Below, piece after piece: positions 9,593 to 15,826 of a DNA stretch of 40,241 nt (position 1 is its first letter; each line of letters begins with the position of its first letter). The notes below the pieces were generated by a model, which saw only the letters and a list, made by a program, of their open reading frames with translations, did no database searches and was not told the origin of the DNA. A program made the translations under genes and the position numbers. Source of the DNA: Nocardia alni (GTDB lineage Bacteria; Actinomycetota; Actinomycetes; Mycobacteriales; Mycobacteriaceae); NCBI RefSeq assembly GCF_019038435.1, contig NZ_JAGPOX010000091.1, forward strand, positions 1 to 40,241, read 5' to 3'.

Positions 9593-9728
9593 GCCCGCAC
9601 TCCTTCACACTCCGCAACCATGTCAACATCCACCCACAAACCGACCAACCGGTATTCGATCGGATCAACCACCGACAACACACGCATTCACAACCCCCAT
9701 TTCCGCAGACTTCCAGCTTCGACCAGCG

Positions 9729-9766
9729 ATTATGCGGCACACCCCCACCCTTGCCGCAAGCCCCCC
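9729..9766 (-). promoter_or_regulatory. Candidate rifamycin-associated element and promoter of helR
   Basis: The minus strand reads GGGGCTTGCGGCAAGG over 9764-9749. This matches the first 16 bases of the RAE as I remember it (GGGGCTTGCGGCAAGGCCCC); the last four bases read GTGG instead of CCCC. Downstream lies CATAAT at 9734-9729, a plausible -10, 19 bases from TTGCGG. Known RAEs sit upstream of rifamycin-inducible genes including helR. Confidence 0.7.
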
Positions 9767-9890
9767 ACTGCGCTATACAATAGATACGGGAGGAGTTGAG
9801 AATTCCCGTTTTCTGCGCAGCCTGCATCAATGCGCCCCCTGCCATCCTGCGCATATCCCCTATTTGCACGCACCACCGACACCCGACCTG

Positions 9891-10038
9891 TGACAGCGCT
9901 GGTCGTGGACATGAAGAACGCGGGGAACAGCTTCCATCCGGTCGGGTCGATATAGGGCGCGGTACCGCCGAAGATCGCGGTCGACAGGTTGTAGGGCAAC
10001 GCGAATCGGGCGTACCGCACCTGGGTGGGAATTCCGAA
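9891..10038 (-). pseudogene. Fragment of an MFS metabolite/H+ symporter gene
   Basis: About 49 codons read FGIPTQVRYARFALPYNLST, then AIFGGTAPYI, then LFPAFFMSTTSAV. This is the segment around transmembrane helices 10-12 of proline/alpha-ketoglutarate/shikimate-type MFS permeases, where FPTRVRY, YNLS and FGGTAPYI are typical. The loop after APYI is shortened, and no matching upstream or downstream domains remain. There is no start codon in context. I read this as the remnant of a decayed transporter gene. Confidence 0.55.
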
Positions 10039-10388
10039 TACCGCGTCGGGTCGGACACATCTGTCAACGGTCTACTCGAGAGTCGAGGGGCTTGATCCGG
10101 CCCGAATCGAATGCCAGGCACCTGCCGGGAGGTTCGCCGCCGGCTCGAGTCCCACCGAATCATCCAGCCGGAAGTAGTCCACGCGCCATGCCCGGCATCA
10201 GGAACAGCATGTCCACGCCGGTGTCCTCGTATGGCCGGAAGACGAAGAGTCGCACCGACAGTGAGCGACACCGCCCAGCGCGATATCGATGGACCACGGT
10301 TCGCGAGCGGTGTGCTCGAGGTCATCGTTCACCCAAAGCGCCGATTCCGCCCCCTCCTGGCGCCCAGGACCTCCTCGTGCCGGTGCGC
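10039..10388. other. Gene-poor stretch, possible decayed coding sequence
   Basis: No intact gene is recognised. Short minus-strand segments (for example around 10100-10250) keep third-position G/C bias and protein-like composition but change frame, which would fit decay products of a gene next to the MFS remnant. No family could be named. Confidence 0.35.
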
Positions 10389-10470
10389 CCGGCCTGACGC
10401 TGCAATTTTCCGCCTCGAGACTCTGGTTTCCGACGATTCCCTCCGGAAAATGCAGCGGGAGGCCGGTTCT
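10389..10470 (+). repeat. Palindromic repeat copy 2
   Basis: The left arm starts CCGGCCTGACGCTGCAATTT (10389-10412, ending TTCCG). The right arm 10444-10466 reads CGGAAAATGCAGCGGGAGGC then CGG. They are inverted repeats apart from a few mismatches and one extra A. The 31-base loop contains ACTCTGGTTT, shared with copy 1. The element ends with the common GGCCGGTTCTC. Confidence 0.8.
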
Positions 10471-10569
10471 CCGAATGCCGCTCCGACACCACACCCAAGA
10501 CCGGTCAATGCACGGCCGCGACTACACCGCACTCTGCGAGTCGGCCGCCACCAGCACGCGAAGGACACC

Positions 10570-10651
10570 CCGGCCTGCCGCTACATTTTGGCGGCTCGGG
10601 ACGCCGCTTTCGGATAATCCGGGCTGCAAAATGTAGCGGGAGGCCGGTTCT
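10570..10651 (+). repeat. Palindromic repeat copy 3
   Basis: The arms CCGGCCTGCCGCTACATTTT (10570-10589, then G) and 10627-10647 (CAAAATGTAGCGGGAGGCCG then G) match in 20 of 21 positions. The loop of about 36 bases contains a smaller GC-rich hairpin. The end GGCCGGTTCTC is shared with copies 1 and 2. A compensatory GCTGC to GCTAC change appears in both arms compared with copy 2, so pairing is maintained. Confidence 0.85.
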
Positions 10652-11010
10652 CGCGGATTGTGGATCACATCTCGGTTGGCTGATCGGTATTGTCCGCGGT
10701 GGAGTAGATGCGGCAGTACCGGCGTTGGGTCGTCCTCAGTATCCCGGGGGTTCTCGGCTTGGGGTGGACGGTGTCGGTCGGTGATGTGGTCAGAGTGTGG
10801 TTTGATGCCTCGGCTCTGGCGGTCCCTCCGTCAGGTGGCGAAGATCGGTGGGATCGCCGGGGCCGTTGAAATTTCGGGTGCGGTGCATATCCGGTGGTTT
10901 CGATGCCGTGGCCGGGTCCGAATGCGCGCGCGATTCGCGAATGTTTTTGTGGTGGAGCGTATTTCCGGTCAATATAACTGGTGATCGGCGCTGCGGGCGG
11001 TTGTGGGGAT
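10652..11010. other. Gene-poor stretch
   Basis: No recognisable gene. Open frames at 10658-10984 on the plus strand and 10790-11020 on the minus strand have no family features and no ribosome binding site. A short palindrome ATTCGCGAAT lies near 10931. Local base composition is less GC-biased at codon third positions than in the genes on either side. Confidence 0.4.
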
Positions 11011-11094
11011 TTATGACCATCGAATGTTGAGCACCGCGGCGGCGGGCGCCTGTTCGACGGCCAGCGGGGCGCCGGAGTTGAGATTTCCGCTCAT
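11011..11094 (-). CDS. Possible 27-residue peptide
   Basis: A minus-strand frame from ATG 11094 to TAA 11011 encodes a 27-residue peptide that starts MSGNLNSGAPLAVEQ and ends VLNIRWS. Third codon positions are strongly G/C, as in real genes here. It lies 58 bases downstream of the NmrA-like gene on the same strand. No clear ribosome binding site is present, and the frame is open further upstream (into the 3' end of the NmrA-like gene), so it may instead be the tail of a decayed gene. Function unknown. Confidence 0.25.
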   Translation of the reverse strand: MSGNLNSGAPLAVEQAPAAAVLNIRWS

Positions 11095-11152
11095 CGGCGG
11101 TGATGCGTTGGGCTCGGTCGTCGAGCCGGGTGGGGCCGGATCGGTTCGGAAC

Positions 11153-12007
11153 TCAGGCGGTGATGCGGTTGGTGAGTAGGTCGGTGATTGTGTGTGGGCT
11201 GCGGCCGAGGAGTTCTGTCAGTAGTGGGTCGGTGTGGGCGAAATGGCCGTTGCGGGCGGCGTGGAAGAAGGTCAGCAGCATGCGGGCCAGGTGTTCGGGG
11301 GTGCCGGCGGCGATGCGATCGGTCAGCCATCGGTCGTCGTCGAGGATGACTCTGGTGATGGTGTGGCCGGTGAGTTGGGTTGCGGTCGTGGCGATGTCGG
11401 CGAAGGTGACGGCGTGTTGGGCGGTGAGGGTTATGGGACCGTCTTGGGGGTGGGTGGTGAGGATGATCGCGGCGGCTTCGGCGACATCGGCGCGGGCGGT
11501 CCAGGAGGCGGGGCCGTCGGCGGGGGCGGCGATGACCCCGGTCTGTTGCCAGGGGCCCAGCAGCCAGTCGAGGCTGTGGGAGTAGAAGCCGTTGCGCAGG
11601 GAGGTCCAGGCGAGGCCCGACCGTGCGAGCAGCGCTTCGGTGCCGGCGTGCTCGGCGGCCGGGGGGAATGGGCTGTCGGTGCGCACGTTTTGGTGGCTGG
11701 TGTACAGGATGCGCTTCGCGCCGACTGCGGTGGCGGCTTCGATGGCGTTGCGGTGCAGGGTGATTCCGTCGCTGTCGGGATCGTTCTGGGAGACGAGGAG
11801 GATCTGCTCGGCGCCCTCGAACGAGTTGCGCAGCGCGTCCGGGTCGTGGTAGGAGCCTTGTCGCACGCGCACGCCGCGGTCGGCGAGATGCCACGCCTTG
11901 GCGGTATCGCGGACGCTGACCGCGATACGGTCCGCGGGGATGCGCTCGAGTAGGTGGTCGACGGTAGCGCCGCCCAGGGCGCCGGTTGCGCCGGTGATGA
12001 CGATCAT
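11153..12007 (-). CDS. NmrA-like NAD(P)H-binding oxidoreductase (atypical SDR)
   Basis: A 284-residue protein with an N-terminal Rossmann motif MIVITGATGALGGATVDHLL (TGATGxxG). The rest follows the NmrA/QorB pattern: VRQGSYHDPDALRNSFEGAE, then ILLVSQND, then ILYTSHQN, and a C-terminal region (HLARMLLTFFHAARNGHFA) typical of quinone-reductase-like members. These proteins bind NADP(H) and act as quinone reductases or redox sensors. It lies 83 bases downstream of a TetR-family gene on the same strand, so it is probably controlled by it. The start ATG 12007 is clear from the Rossmann fold, which begins at residue 2. Confidence 0.82.
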   Translation of the reverse strand: MIVITGATGALGGATVDHLLERIPADRIAVSVRDTAKAWHLADRGVRVRQGSYHDPDALRNSFEGAEQILLVSQNDPDSDGITLHRNAIEAATAVGAKRILYTSHQNVRTDSPFPPAAEHAGTEALLARSGLAWTSLRNGFYSHSLDWLLGPWQQTGVIAAPADGPASWTARADVAEAAAIILTTHPQDGPITLTAQHAVTFADIATTATQLTGHTITRVILDDDRWLTDRIAAGTPEHLARMLLTFFHAARNGHFAHTDPLLTELLGRSPHTITDLLTNRITA

Positions 12008-12090
12008 GATCGTTGCCTCTGTCGTGTTCGAGGAGCGGTCCGCTCCGATTGTGGATTCGCCTTGCCCGTCAGGCCCGCAGGCGTGGGCAC

Positions 12091-12690
12091 TTATCGCGGT
12101 TGGAGCAGCGGTAACAGGATGTCGTCGACGATGTGCTCGAGGAAGCTCTGGTCGATGGGCTCGCCGACGAACACGAGCCGGTGCACGACCAGCGCTGGAA
12201 CGATCTCCGCGAACAGTCCGGCAGCTCCGGGAACCAGATGTTCACCTCGGACTCCACCGAACGGCTGCGCGGTCATCGCCGCTTCGTCGCGTCGCAGGAT
12301 CCGTCGCATTTCCGCCGCGAGATCGCGATCGCTGCGCATACCGGCGAACAGGGCGCCCAGCAGTCCGATCTCCTGCTCGGCGATCTGTTCGGCCAGCCAT
12401 CCCGCTGTTTCCAGCAGGGCCTGCCGCAGATCCCGAGCGTCGACGGCGGGCGGGACACTCGCCGCGCGGTGCTCGACCGCCGCGGCCACCAGAGCGGCCT
12501 TCCCGCTGTAGCGCCGGTACACCGTGGGCTTGCCGACTCCGGCCGCCGCCGCGACCGACTCGATGGACAACTGCTCATATCCGACCTCGACCAGCAGCTT
12601 CAGCGTCGCATCGAGGATCGCCAGGTCTCGCCCGATGTCGCGCGGTCTGCCCCGAGCGGGCTCCGCATCACGAGTGCCTGGCACGCTCAC
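12091..12690 (-). CDS. TetR/AcrR family transcriptional regulator
   Basis: A 199-residue regulator. The helix-turn-helix is near residues 25-70 (ILDATLKLLVEVGYEQLSIE, then VAAAAGVGKPTVYRRYSGKA). The C-terminal ligand domain resembles the TetR_C11/C33-like type with PALVVHRLVFVGEPID. The start codon is GTG 12690. The gene precedes the NmrA-like oxidoreductase on the same strand and diverges from a 57-residue membrane protein gene. A TACGTAACGTAA motif overlapping its likely promoter may be its own operator. Confidence 0.8.
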   Translation of the reverse strand: MSVPGTRDAEPARGRPRDIGRDLAILDATLKLLVEVGYEQLSIESVAAAAGVGKPTVYRRYSGKAALVAAAVEHRAASVPPAVDARDLRQALLETAGWLAEQIAEQEIGLLGALFAGMRSDRDLAAEMRRILRRDEAAMTAQPFGGVRGEHLVPGAAGLFAEIVPALVVHRLVFVGEPIDQSFLEHIVDDILLPLLQPR

Positions 12691-12696
12691 TCCGAT

Positions 12697-12729
12697 TTAC
12701 GAAACGGAACAGGTACGTAACGTAATATA
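12697..12729 (-). promoter_or_regulatory. Candidate TetR operator and promoter
   Basis: The interval contains TTACG (12697-12701) and CGTAA (12716-12720, repeated at 12721-12725), giving an inverted repeat with 14 bases between arms and an inner TACGTA palindrome. TATATT on the minus strand (12729-12724) could be the -10 of the regulator gene. This is position-based inference only. Confidence 0.35.
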
Positions 12730-12829
12730 GGCCCGGGTTCGCCGGAGATCAACCTCGATTCGGCCACACGGCCAACCGATCGCTTCCGGAAACCCATCCC
12801 GGTTCGGCAGCAGAGAGTACAAAGAAGAC

Positions 12830-13003
12830 ATGGCAAGGCAGGCGGTCGTCGTAATCTACATAATCGCCCTGGTCGTGGTCATCGTTGGCGTGGACGTCCT
12901 GTTCTTTCGGCACGCGTCCTGGTTCTGGGAGCGCCTGGCGGCGAACATCGGCATAGTCCTGCTGTTCGGGGCCTTCTACTTCAGATTCGTGAAGGGGACA
13001 TAG
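12830..13003 (+). CDS. Small conserved-looking membrane protein (57 aa)
   Basis: ATG 12830 to TAG 13001-13003 encodes 57 residues. Two hydrophobic segments are visible: residues 5-24 (AVVVIYIIALVVVIVGVDVL) and about 37-53 (ANIGIVLLFGAFYFRF), with FFRHASWFWERL between them and a short basic tail. Mycobacterial and nocardial genomes carry small proteins of this pattern (VGVDVLFFR...WERL..NIGIVL). Function unknown. It diverges from the TetR gene. The ribosome binding site is weak (AAAGAAG). Confidence 0.7.
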   Translation: MARQAVVVIYIIALVVVIVGVDVLFFRHASWFWERLAANIGIVLLFGAFYFRFVKGT

Positions 13004-13242
13004 CCCCGACACTCATCGAGAGCTCGGCCAAGAGTCTCGGGCTTGTCCAGCACATCTCCGGTGCCAGCTGGTTCACCTCACGTGCATCGGAACGGCGTCG
13101 ATTCCTCGGAGACGGGCCGCTACAGAGCGATCTGCCGATCGCCTCGACTTGCCGCAACGCTCTGACCGACAGGGCGATGCGCCCGCCCTGGCCGATAGGC
13201 ACCGCGCCCCGCGTGCGTCCGCAAGCGCCGGGCGCAGTGCCG

Positions 13243-14286
13243 TTACAACGCGCCCTCGCGAGCCCCGCGCCACAGGTCGACCGTGCCGTCGTCGTCCAGC
13301 AACGCGTCGATCTCCGACAGTTCCAGTGGGGACAGGGTGCGGTTGGTCAGGGCCGCGATGTTCTGGTCGAGTTGGGCGACCGACGACGCGCCGACCACCA
13401 GGGACGTGACCCGCGGGTCGCGCAGTGCCCACACCAGGGCGAGCTGGGCGAGGGTTTGGCCGCGGCGGGTGGCGATCGCGTCGAGTTTGCGCAGGCGCTC
13501 GATCATCGCGTCGGTGAGCAGTTCGTTCTGGAACGACTTGTTCTGGGTCGCCCGGGAACCCTCGGGGATGCCGTCCAGGTATTTGGTGGTCAGCAGGCCC
13601 TGGGCGAGCGCGGTGAAACCGATGATGCCGAATCCCTGATCGGCCGCGGTGCCCAGCAGGCCCTCGGTCTCGATCCAGCGGTTCAGCATCGAATACGACG
13701 GCTGGTGGATCAGCAGCGGGGTGCCCAGCTCACGCAGGAGCCCAGCCATTTTCGCCGAATGCTCGCTGTCGTACGAGGAGATCCCGACATACAGCGCTTT
13801 GCCTTGGCGCACAGCGGTATCCAGCGCCGCCGCGGTCTCCTCCAGCGGAGTGGTGGCGTCGAAACGATGCGAGTAGAAGATGTCTACGTAATCCAGCCCC
13901 AACCGGGACAGCGACTGATCCAGCGAGGCCAGCATGTATTTGCGCGAACCACCACCCTGCCCGTACGGGCCCGGCCACATATCCCATCCGGCCTTGGTGG
14001 AGATGATCAACTCGTCGCGGTAGGCCGCCAGATCCTCCCGCAGCAGCCGCCCCGCGTTGATCTCCGCCGACCCGTACGGCGGACCGTAGTTGTTGGCCAG
14101 ATCGAAGTGCGTGATCCCCTGATCGAAAGCGCGCAAGGCGATCTCACGCTGCACGGTGAACGGTCGATCGTCCCCGAAGTTGTGCCAGAACCCGAGCGAC
14201 AGGACCGGCAGATCCAGCCCCGACCGACCGGTGCGCCGGTACTGCATCGAACCGTCATAGCGGGTGGGGTCGGCCAGGTAGCTCAT
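13243..14286 (-). CDS. Aldo/keto reductase, L-glyceraldehyde-3-phosphate reductase type
   Basis: A 347-residue NADPH-dependent aldo/keto reductase. Catalytic tetrad: Asp and Tyr in FDLANNYGPPYGSAE, Lys in ELIISTKAGWDMWPGPYG, and His in VDIFYSHRFD. The segments GWDMWPGPYGQGGGSRKYML and IGFTALAQGLLTTKYLDG are characteristic of the YghZ/GpR group (AKR14), which reduces L-glyceraldehyde 3-phosphate and methylglyoxal. Start ATG 14286 has AAAGGA six bases upstream and matches the family N-terminus (MSYLADPTRYD); a GTG further upstream lacks this support. It is followed upstream on the same strand by a quinone oxidoreductase gene, about 100 bases away. Confidence 0.87.
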   Translation of the reverse strand: MSYLADPTRYDGSMQYRRTGRSGLDLPVLSLGFWHNFGDDRPFTVQREIALRAFDQGITHFDLANNYGPPYGSAEINAGRLLREDLAAYRDELIISTKAGWDMWPGPYGQGGGSRKYMLASLDQSLSRLGLDYVDIFYSHRFDATTPLEETAAALDTAVRQGKALYVGISSYDSEHSAKMAGLLRELGTPLLIHQPSYSMLNRWIETEGLLGTAADQGFGIIGFTALAQGLLTTKYLDGIPEGSRATQNKSFQNELLTDAMIERLRKLDAIATRRGQTLAQLALVWALRDPRVTSLVVGASSVAQLDQNIAALTNRTLSPLELSEIDALLDDDGTVDLWRGAREGAL

Positions 14287-14383
14287 CGAATTCCTTTCAC
14301 TCGGCACGACCATTCAAGCACGGCGAACCGGTCGACGCCCGGACCACGATGAGACTGCCGCTCGGCGCGGGTGCGGTTGCGGT

Positions 14384-15403
14384 TCAGGGCAGGACCACGA
14401 CTTTTCCGGTGGCTTCGTTGTTCTCCATGTACCGGTGCGCCGCGGCGATGTCGCCCAGGCCGAAGACGCGGTCGATGTTGGGGCGGTAGAGGCCTTTCTC
14501 GACCTCGTGCACGATCCGCCGCAGGACGGACGCGCCCGCGCTGCCCCGGAGACTGTCGCTGTGGAACGAGGTGAGCTTGGTTCCGGGCGGGATCAACGCT
14601 ATCGGTTCGAAATCCGGGATCAGCCAGCCGCTGAGCGAGCCCGCCACACATACCGTTCCGCCACGACGGACCAGCCGCAGCGAATCCACCGCCGTATGTG
14701 CCCCGACAAGATCCAGCACATGGTCCGGGCCCTCGGGCCAGATTGCCCGCACACTCGCCGACAGCGACTCGCCGTCGTCGACGAGCACATGGTCGACGCC
14801 GGCCGCGGTCAACGCCTCGACCTTGCTGCTGCGCCGAGTCGTGGCCATGGTCTCGATGCCGTGCCCGGACGCGATCGCCGCGGCCGCCATCCCCACCGAC
14901 GATGTCCCGCCGCGGATCAGCAACCGGCCCCGGCCATCCGGCACGATCCCCACCGCGGTCAGCGAGCCGTACGCGGTCAGATATGTCTCGGGCAATGCGG
15001 CCAGTGCCTCCCACGGCAGCGTGGTGGTGACCGGCATCAGCAGCGAGTTCGGCAGTAGCGTGTACTGCGCGTAGCCGCCGTCGAACTGCCTGCCCATCTC
15101 GCCCATCACCGCCGCGACGGCCGTCCCCTCCGGCAGCGCCGGATCGGTCGAGTCCGCGACGATTCCCACACATTCGATCCCGAGTACGCGCGGAAACCTC
15201 ACGTCCGGCGAATGCCCCTGGCGGGTCCGCAGCTCCGACCGGTTCAGGCCCACGCCCTTGACCTCTACCAGGCTCCACCCGTCCCGCACCGTCGGTATCG
15301 GGAGTTCACGAAGCTCGAGCACCTCCGGTCCGCCCGCACGAACGCAGACCGCCGCCCGCATCATCGGGCCGACAGTCGGACCAGGGTGAATGTTATTTCG
15401 CAT
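14384..15403 (-). CDS. Zinc-independent MDR family oxidoreductase (quinone reductase-like)
   Basis: A 339-residue medium-chain dehydrogenase/reductase. The N-terminal GroES-like fold contains GVGLNRSELRTRQGHSP and a family-type LGIECVGIV. The nucleotide-binding region is LLIRGGTSSVGMAAAAIA. The Cys/His ligands of zinc alcohol dehydrogenases are absent, so NADPH:quinone or enone reduction is the likely chemistry. The C-terminal GDIAAAHRYMENNEATGKVV is typical of the family. Start ATG 15403 has GAGAG upstream; a second ATG pair 13 codons in (MMRAAV) is nearer the usual family start but lacks a ribosome binding site. Partner genes do not indicate a pathway. Confidence 0.82.
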   Translation of the reverse strand: MRNNIHPGPTVGPMMRAAVCVRAGGPEVLELRELPIPTVRDGWSLVEVKGVGLNRSELRTRQGHSPDVRFPRVLGIECVGIVADSTDPALPEGTAVAAVMGEMGRQFDGGYAQYTLLPNSLLMPVTTTLPWEALAALPETYLTAYGSLTAVGIVPDGRGRLLIRGGTSSVGMAAAAIASGHGIETMATTRRSSKVEALTAAGVDHVLVDDGESLSASVRAIWPEGPDHVLDLVGAHTAVDSLRLVRRGGTVCVAGSLSGWLIPDFEPIALIPPGTKLTSFHSDSLRGSAGASVLRRIVHEVEKGLYRPNIDRVFGLGDIAAAHRYMENNEATGKVVVLP

Positions 15404-15717
15404 GTGTTCACTCTCGCCCGAAGGAGGTGCGGCCGACTACCGACAGATTGCCAGCTTATGCTCGCTGGCCGCCAACATCCCGGATCTGGCCCGAGCAGCA
15501 GAACTCCCCGTTGGCACCCAGTACTACTCCGGGAAACCCAGCGCTGCCGGCCGCTGGCCGAGTGGGTAGCTGCCGGGGAGATCACCACGGGGATGTGCGA
15601 CACCACTGTCCGGCGGTTATGGGTTACCGCTGTCATGGCAAGAGGTAACGACCGGTTGCGCAGTTGCTCGTCGGGCGCGGCAGCCTGCCGCGATGGTGAC
15701 CTGCCCCGACAACTTTG
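15404..15717. other. Intergenic region, no gene recognised
   Basis: About 310 bases. A plus-strand AAGGAGGTG at 15420-15428 looks like a ribosome binding site, but the frames after it are short or not protein-like. The stretch may be part of the decayed sequence that includes the adjoining oxidoreductase fragment. Confidence 0.35.
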
Positions 15718-15825
15718 GTGAAGGATCCGCGCTGGGCCGCCACGCTCACAGGCGTTCCGGCCAGTGAACGCGCCAGCCCGTGAGATGGCCACAGCGCGCA
15801 CATTCGTCACGACGAGCCCAATCCG
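15718..15825 (+). pseudogene. Fragment of a second BisC-type molybdopterin oxidoreductase gene
   Basis: The plus strand translates as VKDPRWAATLTGVPASERAS, then after a frame change EMATARTFVTTS. The intact enzyme encoded on the opposite strand next door has VKDPRWAASITGVPAERITA...REMAAARTFVTVSW at about residues 295-335. The fragment is thus a diverged, frameshifted copy of about 35 codons, inverted relative to the intact gene, and it stops immediately at that gene's 3' end. It carries no start or function. Confidence 0.7.
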
Positions 15826-15826
15826 G

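Noticed and set aside
10658..10984. 108-residue plus-strand frame in the gene-poor stretch
   Set aside because: No ribosome binding site, unusual composition and no domain pattern.
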